Assembly (NCBI RefSeq): GCF_001422485.1
Contig: NZ_LMNF01000001.1
Location: 193,900 to 257,899, forward strand
Direction: 5' to 3'
Length of the DNA: 64,000 nt
Source of the DNA: Agreia sp. Leaf283
GTDB lineage: Bacteria > Actinomycetota > Actinomycetes > Actinomycetales > Microbacteriaceae
The position numbers and the translations under genes are program-made. Below are positions 41,102-51,346 of this stretch, piece by piece (within the stretch, counting starts at the first letter, position 1; each line of letters opens with the position of its first letter). The notes below the pieces were generated by a model, which saw nothing but the letters and a program-made list of their open reading frames with translations, was not told the origin of the DNA and did no database searches.

Positions 41102-42472
41102 CTAGTTGTTGGGAGTGACCGACGAGGGGCGGTTGGTCTCCGACGCGCCGACTGTGGGCTCGAGGGCGTTCGTGTCGTCCTGCACCCGGGGAACCGGGGG
41201 CGTCTCGACGGCCACGGCGCCACCTGTGCGCTTGCGCGTGAGGAACCCGGTGATCGACGGGCGGCCCTGGCTCTTGTTCCAGACGTCGATCGCAACGGCG
41301 GCAAGGAGGACGAGGCCCTTGATGATCTGAACCCGGTCAGACGGAACGCCGACGAGCTGCAGACCGTTGTTGAGCACGGCCATGACCAGACCACCGATGA
41401 TCGAGCCGGTCACGGTTCCGACACCACCGGCGACGGCGGCGCCACCGATGAACACGGCCGCGATCGCGTCGAGCTCCCAGTTCAGGCCGTCCTGCGGGCC
41501 GGATGCCGTGGAGCGGGCCACGAAGATCATGCCGGCCAGCGAGGCGAGCACAGACATGTTCATCATCACGAAGAAGTTGACACGGCGCGAGTTGACGCCC
41601 GAGAGCTCAGCAGCGTGCGAGTTGCCGCCGACCGCGTAGATGTGACGGCCGAAGATCGTGTTGCGGGTGACGAACGAGTAGAGCAGCACGAGCACGCCGA
41701 GGATGATGCCCGAGATGGGGAAGCTGGTGCCGACGCGGCCCGACGAGAAGAGGTAGGTGGCGTAGCCCGTCACGATGACGAGCCCGGCGATCTTGATCAG
41801 CGAGACCCAGAGAGGAGCCATGTCGCTGCCCATCTCGGCCTGCGTGCGGCGGGCCGAGAACTCGCGCCACACGATGGCCACGATCACGACGATCCCCAGC
41901 AGCAGGGTGAGGTTGTTGTAGCCGGTGTCGGGGCCGATCTCGGGCAGGTAGCCGGCGCCGATGAACTGGAACTCCTTGGGCACGGCCACCGAGTTGGCGT
42001 TTCCGATGAACTGGTTGCCACCGCGGAAGATGAGCATGCCGGCCAGCGTCACGATGAACGCAGGCACTCCCACGTAGGCGACCCAGAAGCCCTGCCAGGC
42101 TCCGATGAGGGCGCCGACGACCAGTCCGAGCACGATCGCCACGGGCCACGGCACGTTGAAGTTCTGCATGAGGCTCGCGACGACGATGCCGGAGAACGCC
42201 GCGACCGAACCGACCGAGAGGTCGATGTGCCCCGCGATGATCACCATGACCATGCCGATGGCGAGGATGAGGATGTAGGAGTACTGGCTCACCAGGGCGA
42301 TCAGGTTGCCCGGGGTGAGGGTCAGCCCGCCCGTCCACACCTGGAAGATGATGATGATGACGACCAGGGCGCCGAGGATGCCGAGCTGCTTGGCCCCCGA
42401 TCCGCTGCCGAACATCTTGCCGAGGTCGCGAATGCCTCCGGACTTCTTGGGGGCTTCGGTGATTTGAGTCAT
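41102..42472 (-). CDS. mmsB: monosaccharide ABC transporter permease (MmsB/GguB type)
   Basis: 456 aa with about ten helices. The BPD_transp_2 family motif IIAGHIDLSVGSVAAFSGIVVASLM is clear, with GVPAFIVTLAGMLIFRGGNQFIGN. The C-terminus has a Pro/Thr-rich cytoplasmic tail of about 50 residues. The ATG shares one base with the mmsA stop (TGATG). The single permease gene implies a homodimer. Confidence 0.94.
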   Translation of the reverse strand: MTQITEAPKKSGGIRDLGKMFGSGSGAKQLGILGALVVIIIIFQVWTGGLTLTPGNLIALVSQYSYILILAIGMVMVIIAGHIDLSVGSVAAFSGIVVASLMQNFNVPWPVAIVLGLVVGALIGAWQGFWVAYVGVPAFIVTLAGMLIFRGGNQFIGNANSVAVPKEFQFIGAGYLPEIGPDTGYNNLTLLLGIVVIVAIVWREFSARRTQAEMGSDMAPLWVSLIKIAGLVIVTGYATYLFSSGRVGTSFPISGIILGVLVLLYSFVTRNTIFGRHIYAVGGNSHAAELSGVNSRRVNFFVMMNMSVLASLAGMIFVARSTASGPQDGLNWELDAIAAVFIGGAAVAGGVGTVTGSIIGGLVMAVLNNGLQLVGVPSDRVQIIKGLVLLAAVAIDVWNKSQGRPSITGFLTRKRTGGAVAVETPPVPRVQDDTNALEPTVGASETNRPSSVTPNN

Positions 42473-44019
42473 CAGGAAAGAACCTTCTTCTTGGCGGAGG
42501 TCATGCTCTTCATGAGCGTTTCGGGATCGGCCTCTGCGGCCGGGATGTCATTGGTGATGGCGCCTTCGAAGACCGTGTAGATGCGGTCGGAGATTCCGAG
42601 GAGCTCGGGCAGCTCGCTCGAGATGACGATCACGCCCTTGCCCTCGTCGGCGAGCTTCTGGATGATGCCGTAGATCTCGAACTTGGCACCGACGTCGATG
42701 CCGCGGGTCGGCTCGTCGAGGATCAGCAGGTCGGGGTCGGTGAACATCCACTTGGCCAGAACGACCTTCTGCTGGTTGCCGCCCGAGAGCTTGCCGACCC
42801 CCTCGTTGACCGTGGGCGTCTTGATGCGCAGGCTCTTGCGGTAGGCATCCGAGATCTCGTACTCCTTGACCTCGTCGACCACGTCGCGCTTCGAGATCTT
42901 CTTGAGCTTGGCCGAGACCGTGGAGCGCTTGATGTCGTCGAGCAGGTTGAGCCCCAGGACCTTGCGGTCCTCGCTCACGTAGGCGAGACCATGGTCGATC
43001 GCGTCGCCCGCGTTCTTGAGCACGATCTCCTTGCCGTCCTTGATGATCGTTCCCGACACATAGGTTCCGTAGGAGCGGCCGAAGATGCTCATGGCGAGCT
43101 CGGTGCGCCCGGCGCCCATCAGTCCGGCGATTCCGACGATCTCGCCGCGGCGCACGAAGAGGCTCTCGTCTTTGCAGACCAGGCGGTCGGAGATGAGCGG
43201 GTGCTGAACGGTCCAGTTGCGCACCTCGAAGAAGACCTCGCCGATCTTGGGGGTGTGCTCGGGGAAGCGGCTCTCGAGGTCGCGACCCACCATGCCGCGG
43301 ATGATGCGGTCCTCGTTGACCCCGTCCTCCTTGACGTTGAGGGTCTCGATGCTGCGGCCGTCGCGGATGATCGTGATGGAGTCGGCCACCTGCTCGATCT
43401 CGTTCAGCTTGTGCGAGATCATGATCGACGCGATGCCCTTGGACTTGAGGCCGCGGATCAGGTCGAGCAGGTGCTGCGAGTCGTTCTCGTTGAGCGCCGC
43501 CGTGGGCTCGTCGAGGATGAGCAGCTTCACGCTCTTGTTGAGCGCCTTGGCGATCTCGACGAGCTGCTGCTTGCCGACGCCGATGTTCTTGATGAGCGAA
43601 TCGGGGTCGTCTTTCAGTCCGACCCGGGCGAGCAGCTCGATGGCCCGCTTCTTCGCGTCCTTCCAGTCGATGACGCCGCCGCGGCCGGGCTCGTTGCCCA
43701 AAAAGATGTTCTCGGTGATCGAGAGCTCGGGGATGAGCGCCAGCTCCTGGTGAATGATGACGATGCCGGTCTGCTCGCTGGAGCGGATGTCGCGGAAGCG
43801 CACCTCGTTGCCCTGGAAGACGATGTCTCCCTCGTAGGTGCCGAAGGGGTAGACGCCCGAGAGCACCTTCATGAGGGTGGACTTGCCCGCACCGTTCTCG
43901 CCGCAGATCGCGTGGATCTCGCCGGCCTTGACCGTCAGCGATACGTCGGAGAGGGCCTTGACCCCGGGGAACTCCTTGGTGATGGATCGCATCTCAAGGA
44001 TCGTGGGACTAGAAGACAT
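42472..44019 (-). CDS. mmsA: monosaccharide ABC transporter ATPase with two nucleotide-binding domains (MmsA/GguA type)
   Basis: 515 aa, tandem ABC domains. The first has [36 protein letters not shown] and [11 protein letters not shown]. The second has the degenerate Walker [13 protein letters not shown] but an intact [14 protein letters not shown] and [13 protein letters not shown], typical for RbsA/XylG/MmsA proteins. AAGGAG precedes the ATG. First gene of the importer operon. Confidence 0.95.
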   Translation of the reverse strand: MSSSPTILEMRSITKEFPGVKALSDVSLTVKAGEIHAICGENGAGKSTLMKVLSGVYPFGTYEGDIVFQGNEVRFRDIRSSEQTGIVIIHQELALIPELSITENIFLGNEPGRGGVIDWKDAKKRAIELLARVGLKDDPDSLIKNIGVGKQQLVEIAKALNKSVKLLILDEPTAALNENDSQHLLDLIRGLKSKGIASIMISHKLNEIEQVADSITIIRDGRSIETLNVKEDGVNEDRIIRGMVGRDLESRFPEHTPKIGEVFFEVRNWTVQHPLISDRLVCKDESLFVRRGEIVGIAGLMGAGRTELAMSIFGRSYGTYVSGTIIKDGKEIVLKNAGDAIDHGLAYVSEDRKVLGLNLLDDIKRSTVSAKLKKISKRDVVDEVKEYEISDAYRKSLRIKTPTVNEGVGKLSGGNQQKVVLAKWMFTDPDLLILDEPTRGIDVGAKFEIYGIIQKLADEGKGVIVISSELPELLGISDRIYTVFEGAITNDIPAAEADPETLMKSMTSAKKKVLS

Positions 44020-44102
44020 TCATGCGCTCCTTGAAAGACTCCGCTGTCGGACTCGAGGACTCTGTCGAAATCTCTCGCTTAGGTAGTAAACGCCCTCGAC
44101 CC

Positions 44103-44126
44103 CCTTGTCGTCAAATAGTTAACGCA
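44103..44126. promoter_or_regulatory. candidate ROK-regulator operator before mmsA-mmsB-chvE
   Basis: Identical at 21 of 24 positions to 45360-45383, which lies directly before the ROK gene. Core GTCAA-N2-AGTTAACGCA. Read on the minus strand it contains TTGACG, usable as a -35 element, so binding would block the promoter. Confidence 0.7.
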
Positions 44127-44145
44127 ACGACTTGATAACGGGAGG

Positions 44146-45360
44146 TCAGTGCGGGTGCACGCCCGGCTGCTGCAGCACGAGCGCGGCCGCGCCCAGGGCC
44201 TCGGCCCGGTCGCCGAGCGACGACATGCGGATGGCGGTGGTCTCGCCCACGATCGGCAGGGCGTTGCGCACCAGGCCCCGCTTCACGGGCTCCAGGATGA
44301 TGTCGCCCAGGGCAGCGAGCGGTCCTCCGATGAGCACCACCTCCGGGTTGATCATGTTGGCCATGTTGGCGATGGCGCGGCCCACGGCCGTGCCGGCATC
44401 GTCGAGCACGCGCAGGGTGGCGGGGTCGCGTGCGAGCCCGCGCCGCACGATGTCGGCCGTGGTCACCGGCACGGGCGACCCGCGCCCGAGCAGCTCGATC
44501 ATGATCGAGATGGATGCCACGGTCTCGAGGCATCCCCGGTTTCCGCAGCGGCACACGAGACCGTGGTCGGAGACCGGGGTGTGCCCGATCTCGCCGGTGA
44601 TGCCGAGGTGACCCCCGTAGGGCGCCCCGTTCAGGATGAGACCGGAGCCGATGCCCGAGCCGATCTTCACGAAGACGAGGTTGCGGACGCCGCGATTCTC
44701 GCCCCAGGTGACTTCGGCGAGAGCGCCGAAATTGGCGTCGTTGTCAATGATCAGGGGGAATTCGAAGTGTCGTTCGAGATCGGTGAGGCCCACTCCCACC
44801 CACTCGGGAAGGATGGCGCCGACGACCACGGTGTTGGTGCGCCGGTCGATCGGTCCGGGGATTCCGATGCCCACACCGAGCACCTGGGGGCGCTCGATGC
44901 CGTTCTCCTCGAGCAGCCGGTCGAGCAGCTCGGCACCGACGACGAGGCCGTCTTCCGCGGCGTAGCCGAGGGGCAGGGCCAGGGCCTCCTCCGCTCGCAC
45001 CTCGTAGCCGAGGCTGGTGATGACGACACGCACGTGCCGCCGTCCGAAGTCGACTCCCACGGCGACGGATCCGCTGTCGAGCAGACGGACAGAGAGCGCG
45101 CGGCGGCCGGAGCTGGTCACAGGCGAGGTGTCGACGAGACCGTTCGACTCCATCTCTTTCACGATGTTGGAGACGGTGGCGGTGGACAGCCCCGTGATGC
45201 GGGCGAGCTCGGCCTGGGTCGAAGGTCCTCCGGTGAGCAGCGACTCGACGATGCGTTGCTGGTTCAGCTGCCTCAAGGCCCCCTGCGACCCCGGGTTTCG
45301 AGGACGGCTCTTCGCTGAGCGTGTTCGTGCAGGCATGTTAGAAGGGTGCATCATGTTCAC
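44146..45360 (-). CDS. ROK family transcriptional regulator of the monosaccharide importer
   Basis: 404 aa from the GTG at 45360; ATG at 45354 or 45351 are alternatives. HTH: QQRIVESLLTGGPSTQAELARITGLSTATVSNIVKEMESNGLV. ROK domain with VGIGIPGPIDRRTN, DNDANFGALAEVTWGE and zinc motif CRCGNRGCLETVAS. It is directly upstream of mmsA in the same direction. The same operator-like sequence occurs before both transcription units. Confidence 0.93.
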   Translation of the reverse strand: MNMMHPSNMPARTRSAKSRPRNPGSQGALRQLNQQRIVESLLTGGPSTQAELARITGLSTATVSNIVKEMESNGLVDTSPVTSSGRRALSVRLLDSGSVAVGVDFGRRHVRVVITSLGYEVRAEEALALPLGYAAEDGLVVGAELLDRLLEENGIERPQVLGVGIGIPGPIDRRTNTVVVGAILPEWVGVGLTDLERHFEFPLIIDNDANFGALAEVTWGENRGVRNLVFVKIGSGIGSGLILNGAPYGGHLGITGEIGHTPVSDHGLVCRCGNRGCLETVASISIMIELLGRGSPVPVTTADIVRRGLARDPATLRVLDDAGTAVGRAIANMANMINPEVVLIGGPLAALGDIILEPVKRGLVRNALPIVGETTAIRMSSLGDRAEALGAAALVLQQPGVHPH

Positions 45361-45383
45361 CTTGTAGTCAAGAAGTTAACGCA
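45360..45383. promoter_or_regulatory. candidate autoregulatory operator of the ROK gene
   Basis: Second copy of the element at 44103-44126 (21 of 24 identical), abutting the ROK start codon. Confidence 0.7.
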
Positions 45384-45441
45384 TAGCCGACAGAGAATGT
45401 GATCGGTCACTCGTCAGGTGCACAACCGCCGACACGAGAAA

Positions 45442-45483
45442 GGCCCGGCGAGCCGCACCGCGATGGATGCGACCCGCCGGGCC
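45442..45483 (-). terminator. rho-independent terminator of araB-araD-araA
   Basis: GGCCCGGCG and CGCCGGGCC form a perfect 9-bp stem, 17 nt after the araA stop, followed on the minus strand by CCTTTCTC. Confidence 0.8.
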
Positions 45484-45499
45484 CACGGGACGACTCGGG

Positions 45500-47017
45500 T
45501 CAGATCGCCTGCGCCAGACGGTAGTAGGCCGCGTTCCAGCGCACCTCTTTGGCGAACTCGCGCAGTTCGGTGTTCTCGTCGATGACCAGCAGCTCGGTCT
45601 TCGCGATCTCGGCGAAGTCCTGGAAGACCTCCAACCCGAGGGCGGTGGACATCACCGTGTGGTGCGCCGCACCGGCCGTGAGCCACGCGGCGGCCGACGT
45701 TTGGAAGTTCGGCTCGGGCTTCCACACCGCACGTCCGACAGGCAGCTTCGGCAGCGGAGCCGTGGGCTGCACGACCTCGACCACGTTGGCCACGAGGCGG
45801 AAGCGGTCGCGCATGTCGGAGAGGGCGACGACCACGGCGGGGCCGGAGTCGGCGGTGAAGACCAGGCGCACCGGGTCGTCCTTTCCGCCGATGCCGAGCG
45901 CGTGGATCTCGAGGGTGGGCTTCTTCGTCGTGAGCGACGGGCTGACCTCGAGCATGTGGGCGCCCAGGATGAGCTCCGCACCGGGAGTCATGTCGTAGGT
46001 GTAGTCCTCCATGAGGCTCGCGCCTCCGGGCAGGCCCGCGCCCATCACGTTGGCGGCGCGCACGAGCACGGCCGTCTTCCAGTCGCCCTCGGCTCCGAAG
46101 CCGTAGCCCTCGGCCATCAGGCGCTGAACGGCGAGACCCGGAAGCTGCTTCAGCCCGCCGAGGTCTTCGAAGCTCGTGGTGAAGGCCGAGAATCCTCCGG
46201 CCTCGAGGAAGGAGCGCAGTCCAAGCTCGATGCGGGCCCCGTCGCGCAGCGACTCGTGGCGCTCTCCGCCGACGAGGAGCTCGGGCACGACGTCGTAGAG
46301 CTCGATGTATTCCGCCACGAGAGCGTCGACAGCGGCGTCGCTCTGCGCATCCACGGCCTCGACCAGTTCGTTCACGCCCCAGGTGTTGACCTGCACGCCG
46401 AACCTCAGCTCGGCCTCGGTCTTGTCGCCCTCGGTGACCGCCACGTAGCGCATGTTGTCGCCGAAACGGGCGAGCTTCATCTCGTGCGTGGCGGCCCAGC
46501 CTGCGGCCGCGCGGCTCCAGTCGGAGATCTGCTTCTGCACGCTCGGGTCGGTGACGTGGCCGACCACCGTCTTGCGGGCGACGCCGAGGCGGGCCTGGAT
46601 GTAGCCGAACTCGCGGTCGCCGTGGGCGGCCTGGTTGAGGTTCATGAAGTCGAAGTCGATCTCGCCCCAGGGCAGCTCGACGTTGGCCTGCGTGTGCAGG
46701 TGCAGAAGCGGCTTGCGCAGCAGGTCGAGTCCCGTGATCCACATCTTGGCCGGCGAGAACGTGTGCATCCAGGCCGTGACGCCGATGACCTTGTCGTTCG
46801 CGTTGACCTCGAGGGCCATGCGGCGGATCGCGTCGGAGTCGGTCAGCACCGGCTTCCACACGATGCGAACCGGGATGCCCGTGGACGCCTCGAGCGTGTC
46901 GGCGATCGTCTTCGACTGCTCGGCCACCTGGCGGAGGGTCTCCTCTCCGTAGAGGCCCTGGCTGCCGGTGAGGAACCAGATCTCGTAGTCGTCGAGGGTG
47001 GTGCGGAGTGTGCTCAT
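45500..47017 (-). CDS. araA: L-arabinose isomerase
   Basis: 505 aa, full length. Converts L-arabinose to L-ribulose; Mn-dependent. Family segments include [71 protein letters not shown], and the metal-binding [16 protein letters not shown] with Glu and the later HMLEVSPSL. Last gene of the araBDA operon; its ATG is 4 bp inside the araD stop (ATGA). Confidence 0.97.
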   Translation of the reverse strand: MSTLRTTLDDYEIWFLTGSQGLYGEETLRQVAEQSKTIADTLEASTGIPVRIVWKPVLTDSDAIRRMALEVNANDKVIGVTAWMHTFSPAKMWITGLDLLRKPLLHLHTQANVELPWGEIDFDFMNLNQAAHGDREFGYIQARLGVARKTVVGHVTDPSVQKQISDWSRAAAGWAATHEMKLARFGDNMRYVAVTEGDKTEAELRFGVQVNTWGVNELVEAVDAQSDAAVDALVAEYIELYDVVPELLVGGERHESLRDGARIELGLRSFLEAGGFSAFTTSFEDLGGLKQLPGLAVQRLMAEGYGFGAEGDWKTAVLVRAANVMGAGLPGGASLMEDYTYDMTPGAELILGAHMLEVSPSLTTKKPTLEIHALGIGGKDDPVRLVFTADSGPAVVVALSDMRDRFRLVANVVEVVQPTAPLPKLPVGRAVWKPEPNFQTSAAAWLTAGAAHHTVMSTALGLEVFQDFAEIAKTELLVIDENTELREFAKEVRWNAAYYRLAQAI

Positions 47018-47736
47018 GCGAGGGATCCTTCGGGGTTCTGTCCGTAGACGTTCTGGTAGCGGTCGAAGAGGGAGTCGATCGCGGGCTCGGGAATCTCGAC
47101 GGGGGCGCCGAGCTGGCGGGAGATGTGCACCGTTCGGGCGACGTCTTCGACCATGACGGCGGCCTTGACCGCGTCGCGGGCGTCCTTGCCGATCGTGAAC
47201 GGGCCGTGGCTCTTCATGAGCACGGCGCGCGAGCGGTGGCCCTTGAGGGTCTCGACGATGCCGCGACCGATCGAGTCGTCGCCGATGATTGCGAACGGTC
47301 CGACCGGGATCTCGCCGCCGAACTCGTCGGCCATGGCCGTGATGACACAGGGAATGGGCTCGGCGCGAGCGGCCCAGGCGACCGCGTAGGTGGAGTGCGT
47401 GTGCACCACTCCCCCGACCTCGGGCATGTGGCGGTACACGTAGGCGTGTGCCGCCGTGTCGCTCGAGGGCGAGCGCTCGGAGCCCGGAGTGCCCGGGATG
47501 ACCGCGCCGTCAAGGTCGCAGAGGATCATGTTCTCCGGCGCCAGGTCGTCGTAGTCGACGCCCGACGGCTTGATCACGAACAGGTCGGCGCCCGGAACGC
47601 GGCCGGAGATGTTGCCTCCCGTCCAGATGACGAGGCCGTAGCGCACCAGCTCGCCGTGCAGCCGCGCGACGTCGTCGCGAACGCGCGCGATCGCATCCTG
47701 GATCTCGGGGGTGAAGTCTGTCACGGTGTCGCTCAC
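47014..47736 (-). CDS. araD: L-ribulose-5-phosphate 4-epimerase
   Basis: 240 aa from the GTG at 47736. Class II aldolase fold: [25 protein letters not shown] binds phosphate, [12 protein letters not shown] and the later KSHGPFTIG give the zinc His ligands. Produces D-xylulose 5-phosphate, the same product as XylB. Overlaps araB (GTGA) and araA (ATGA). Confidence 0.96.
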   Translation of the reverse strand: MSDTVTDFTPEIQDAIARVRDDVARLHGELVRYGLVIWTGGNISGRVPGADLFVIKPSGVDYDDLAPENMILCDLDGAVIPGTPGSERSPSSDTAAHAYVYRHMPEVGGVVHTHSTYAVAWAARAEPIPCVITAMADEFGGEIPVGPFAIIGDDSIGRGIVETLKGHRSRAVLMKSHGPFTIGKDARDAVKAAVMVEDVARTVHISRQLGAPVEIPEPAIDSLFDRYQNVYGQNPEGSLA

Positions 47737-49409
47737 GCGAGGGCCTTCTTTCTGGCGGTCTTCAGCCGCTTCATCACGTCGTTGGCGCCACGACCGAAGT
47801 AGTCGTGCAGCTCGGAGTAGTCGGCGTAGAGGGCGTCGTAGGCATCGGCGTTCGCCTTGTTCGGCACGTAGACGGCCTCGTCGAGACGGCCCATGGCGTC
47901 GCTCGCGGCGAGCACATCGGGGTAGGCGCCGGCCGCGACGGCGGCGTGGATGGCGGAGCCGAGCGCGGGGCCCTGCGTGCTGGCGAGGATCGAGATCGGC
48001 AGGCGCAGGATGTCGCTGTAGGTCTGCATGAGGAACGCGTTCTTGATGAGGCCTCCGGCCACGATGAACTCGGTCACCTCGACTCCCGACGCGTTGAAGG
48101 TCTCGATGATCTTGCGGGTTCCGAACGCGGTCGACTCGAGCAGCGCGCGGTAGATCTCCTCGGCGCGGGTCGCGAGCGTCTGGCCGACGAGGAGGCCCGA
48201 CAGCTCGGTGTCGACGAGCACGGAGCGGTTGCCGTTGTTCCAGTCGAGGGCCAGCAGGCCGTGCCCGCCCACAGGCTGGTGCTCGCTCAGCTCGGTCAGG
48301 TACTGGTGAATGCTGATGCCGCGCGCGTCTGCCGCCTCGCGATAGTGGGAGGGCACCTGGTTCTCGACGTACCAGGCGAAGATGTCTCCGACGCCGGACT
48401 GTCCCGCCTCGTAGCCGTAGAGGCCCGAGACGATGCCGCCGTCGACGACGCCGCACATGCCCGGAACTTCCTTGAGAATGTCGGAGTTCATCACGTGGCA
48501 GGTCGAGGTGCCCATGATGGCCACCATCTGTCCGGGCTTGACTGCGCGCGCGGCGGGGGCGGTCACGTGGGCGTCGACGTTGCCGACGGCCACGGCGATG
48601 CCTTCGGGCAGGCCGGTCCAGGCCGCGGCCTCCGCGGAGAGCCGACCCGCGGCATCCCCCAGCTGGCCGATGCGGTGTTCGACCTTGCTGGTGGCGAAGT
48701 CGGCGAAGTCGGGGTTGAGCGCGCCGAGGAACTCGGAGCTCGGGTATTCGCCGTCCTGCCAGATGCCCTTGTAGCCGGCTGTGCAGGCGTTGCGCACGTA
48801 TTCACCGGTGAGCTGCCAGACGATCCAGTCGGCGGCCTCGACCCAGTGGTCCATGCGGTTGTAGAGCTCGGGGTCCTCCTCGAGCAGCTGCAGGCCCTTG
48901 GCGAACTCCCACTCGCTCGAGATGAGTCCGCCATAGCGGGGAAGCCAGGCCTCGCCGCGCTCTTCGGCGACCCGGTTGATGCGGTCCGCCTGGGGCTGCG
49001 CGGCGTGGTGCTTCCACAGCTTCACGTAGGCGTGCGGGCGGTCGGCGTACTCGGGCAGCTCGTTCAGCGGGGTGCCGTCTGCGAGGGTCGGAACCATCGT
49101 GCAGGCGGTGAAGTCGGTGCCCACCCCGATGACCTTCGACGGATCGATGCCCGCTTCGGCGAGCGCGGCGGGAACGGTGTGCTTGAGCACGTCGACGTAG
49201 TCGCTCGGCACCTGCAGGGCCCACTCGGGCGGCAGGGCGGCTCCGGATGCGGCGAGCGTGCGATCCATGACCGCGTGCGGGTATTCGAGAACACCGCTTC
49301 CGAGCTCGGCGCCGTCGCTCACGCGAACGACGACGGCCCGGCCGGAGAGGGTTCCGTAGTCGATGCCGACGACGTAGCGCTCGTCGTCGTTCATGTCGGA
49401 AGTGCTCAT
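47733..49409 (-). CDS. araB: L-ribulokinase
   Basis: 558 aa FGGY kinase. YVVGIDYGTLSGRAVVVRVSDG is the phosphate-binding motif; GVGTDFTACTMVPTLADGTPL and EWEFAKGLQLLEEDPELYNRMDHWVEAADWIVWQLTGE are typical of AraB, and TEFIVAGGLIKNAFLMQTYSDIL the C-terminal signature. First gene of araBDA with AAAGGAG before the ATG. Promoter and operator are visible upstream. Confidence 0.97.
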   Translation of the reverse strand: MSTSDMNDDERYVVGIDYGTLSGRAVVVRVSDGAELGSGVLEYPHAVMDRTLAASGAALPPEWALQVPSDYVDVLKHTVPAALAEAGIDPSKVIGVGTDFTACTMVPTLADGTPLNELPEYADRPHAYVKLWKHHAAQPQADRINRVAEERGEAWLPRYGGLISSEWEFAKGLQLLEEDPELYNRMDHWVEAADWIVWQLTGEYVRNACTAGYKGIWQDGEYPSSEFLGALNPDFADFATSKVEHRIGQLGDAAGRLSAEAAAWTGLPEGIAVAVGNVDAHVTAPAARAVKPGQMVAIMGTSTCHVMNSDILKEVPGMCGVVDGGIVSGLYGYEAGQSGVGDIFAWYVENQVPSHYREAADARGISIHQYLTELSEHQPVGGHGLLALDWNNGNRSVLVDTELSGLLVGQTLATRAEEIYRALLESTAFGTRKIIETFNASGVEVTEFIVAGGLIKNAFLMQTYSDILRLPISILASTQGPALGSAIHAAVAAGAYPDVLAASDAMGRLDEAVYVPNKANADAYDALYADYSELHDYFGRGANDVMKRLKTARKKALA

Positions 49410-49450
49410 CGGGGGAACTCCTTTGTTCGCATCACGCGGTGGATCCAGTT

Positions 49451-49468
49451 AATGTGACCGTTCACATT
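49451..49468. promoter_or_regulatory. operator palindrome of araBDA
   Basis: AATGTGA-CCGT-TCACATT has perfect 7-bp arms and lies just downstream of the predicted transcription start. The LacI-type regulator gene upstream is the likely binder. Confidence 0.75.
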
Positions 49469-49477
49469 GCCGTGTTC

Positions 49478-49508
49478 ATGTTACCCGAGCGCCGCCGCCC
49501 GCTGTCAA
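49478..49508 (-). promoter_or_regulatory. promoter of araBDA
   Basis: Minus strand: TTGACA (49508-49503), 19-bp spacer, TAACAT (49483-49478). The start would be near 49471, placing the operator over the first transcribed bases. Confidence 0.65.
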
Positions 49509-49583
49509 GCGAACTATCCGCGCCCGGCCGGTGCATCTGCGCCCGGACGACCGGCAGCGAATGCGCCGAACAGGCGCGGATAC

Positions 49584-50603
49584 TCACAGCGCGCGGGGCG
49601 CAGCCGTCGACGCTCGCACGATGAGGTCGGGAACCAGGGCGCGCTCCTCCACCGGGGTGCCGCGGATCGCCGCCAGCAGCAGCGCGATGCAGCGCCGCCC
49701 GAACTCGTCGAAGTCCTGCCGCACGGTCGTGAGCGGCGGCCAGAAATGGGCGGCCTCGGGAATGTCGTCGAAACCGACGACGCTCACGTCACCCGGAACA
49801 TCCAACCCCGCGTCGCGGAGCGCGTGCAGCAGGCCCAGCGCCATCTGGTCGTTCGACGAGAACACGGCGGTGACATCGCCCTCGGCGGCGATCCTCTGGC
49901 CCGCGAGATAGCCGGATTCGGGGGTCCAGTCGCCCACGAGCGGCTCGCTGGGAGGGAGCCCGGCGGCCTCGAGCTCGGCGTGGAAGCCCACGATGCGCGC
50001 CTCCGCCTCGATCCAGTCGAGCGGACCCGCGAGGTGCCGGATGCGCGTGTGCCCCAGCTCGAGGAGGTGCCGCGTGGCGCGCCTGGCCCCCGTGATCTGG
50101 TCGACCGAGAGCGCGTGATCACCGCGCCGACCGGTGGACTGCATCGTGACGAACGGCAGTTCGAGCCCGCGCGAGACCAGCGCGTCGAACACGCGCACCT
50201 GCGGCGCGATCACCACCAGCCCCTCGATTCCGAGGTCGAGCAGGTGGGTGAGCGCCGCCTGGATCTCGTCGACGTCGTTGCCGTCGACGTTGACCGTGTT
50301 CACGAAGTACCCCTCGGCGCGGGCCGCGCGCTCGATGGCACGGATGCTCGATGCCGGCCCGTACTGCGCACTCGACGCCGACAGCACGCCGAGGGTCGCC
50401 GAGCGCGAGGTGACGAGGGCCCGGGCAGCCCGGTTGGGTCGGTAGTTGAGCTCGCCCATCACGGCGAGCACCCGCTCCCTGGTCTCGGGCCGGATGCTCG
50501 GGTGCGCGTTGAGCACGCGCGACACGGTCTGGTGCGACACCCCCGCGATGCGGGCGACGTCGCGAATGCTGGGGGCGCGACCGGATGCCGGCGGCTGCGT
50601 CAC
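49584..50603 (-). CDS. LacI family transcriptional regulator, probable arabinose repressor
   Basis: 339 aa from the GTG at 50603. HTH/hinge: SIRDVARIAGVSHQTVSRVLNAHPSIRPETRERVLAVMGELNYRPNRAARALVT; ligand domain with FSSNDQMALGLLHALRDAGLDVPGDVSVVGFDDIPEAAHFWPPLTTVRQDF. It sits 174 bp upstream of araB in the same direction. Its start overlaps the stop of a membrane-protein gene (GTGA), so it is expressed from that gene's promoter. Confidence 0.92.
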   Translation of the reverse strand: MTQPPASGRAPSIRDVARIAGVSHQTVSRVLNAHPSIRPETRERVLAVMGELNYRPNRAARALVTSRSATLGVLSASSAQYGPASSIRAIERAARAEGYFVNTVNVDGNDVDEIQAALTHLLDLGIEGLVVIAPQVRVFDALVSRGLELPFVTMQSTGRRGDHALSVDQITGARRATRHLLELGHTRIRHLAGPLDWIEAEARIVGFHAELEAAGLPPSEPLVGDWTPESGYLAGQRIAAEGDVTAVFSSNDQMALGLLHALRDAGLDVPGDVSVVGFDDIPEAAHFWPPLTTVRQDFDEFGRRCIALLLAAIRGTPVEERALVPDLIVRASTAAPRAL

Positions 50604-51256
50604 TCCGCCCTCCGCAGGGCGTGCGCCATCCACCACCACACCAGGGAGCCCGCGGTCGCGTAGACGAGGAGCGAGAAGATCGTGGCGAGGATGGAGACCG
50701 CGAAGGTCAGGCCGATTCCGGATGCGTCCTCGCCGGAGACGGATCCGCTGCCGAGGACGGCGCCGAAGATGATCGTGATCAGCGGCGCGACCAGGGGCGA
50801 GATCGCGGTCGAGGCGATGAGACCGAAGCCGACCAGAATGCCCGTCGCGCTCCAGGTGACCGCCCAGGGGCGAGCGACTCCGACCGGAGAGATCATGGCC
50901 TTGCCGATCCAGATGCCCGCCCAGCTGACCGCGGCACCCAGCAGCATGGCGACGATCAGCACGAGCCACGCCACCCAGGCATGCTCAGGCGACAGCCCCG
51001 CGGCTTCGAGGACGGAATCGAGGGGCCTCACCTGGTAGCCGTCGGACTGCCGGACGATGCCCTGCACCAGCGACATGATCACCACGATCAGGAACAGGAT
51101 GCCCGCCAGCGTCACGATGGTCAGGCCGGCGGTGAGCACGGTGTTCGACACGGCGCCCGCCAGCAGCGCACGGTTGCGGTGCGCCCGCGTCAGCGGTGGC
51201 CTCACGATGCGCTGGTTCGGGTACGAGAAGCCGGGCGGCTGAGTCGGTTGGCTCAC
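50600..51256 (-). CDS. polytopic membrane protein of unknown function
   Basis: 218 aa from the GTG at 51256, chosen for a perfect AAGGAG 7 nt upstream. A Pro-rich N-terminus (SQPTQPPGFSYPNQ) and five hydrophobic segments, for example LTIVTLAGILFLIVVIMSLVQGIV and LVAPLITIIFGAVLGSGSV. No transport or enzyme motif recognised. Coupled to the LacI-type regulator downstream, an odd partnership. Confidence 0.75.
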   Translation of the reverse strand: MSQPTQPPGFSYPNQRIVRPPLTRAHRNRALLAGAVSNTVLTAGLTIVTLAGILFLIVVIMSLVQGIVRQSDGYQVRPLDSVLEAAGLSPEHAWVAWLVLIVAMLLGAAVSWAGIWIGKAMISPVGVARPWAVTWSATGILVGFGLIASTAISPLVAPLITIIFGAVLGSGSVSGEDASGIGLTFAVSILATIFSLLVYATAGSLVWWWMAHALRRAE

Positions 51257-51346
51257 ACGATCTCCTTGTCGAACGTCGTGCCGAAAGGATAGCGGCTGGC
51301 TCGATGCGCGGCCCGCACCCCCGGCGCGGGTGTTTAATGAGTCATC

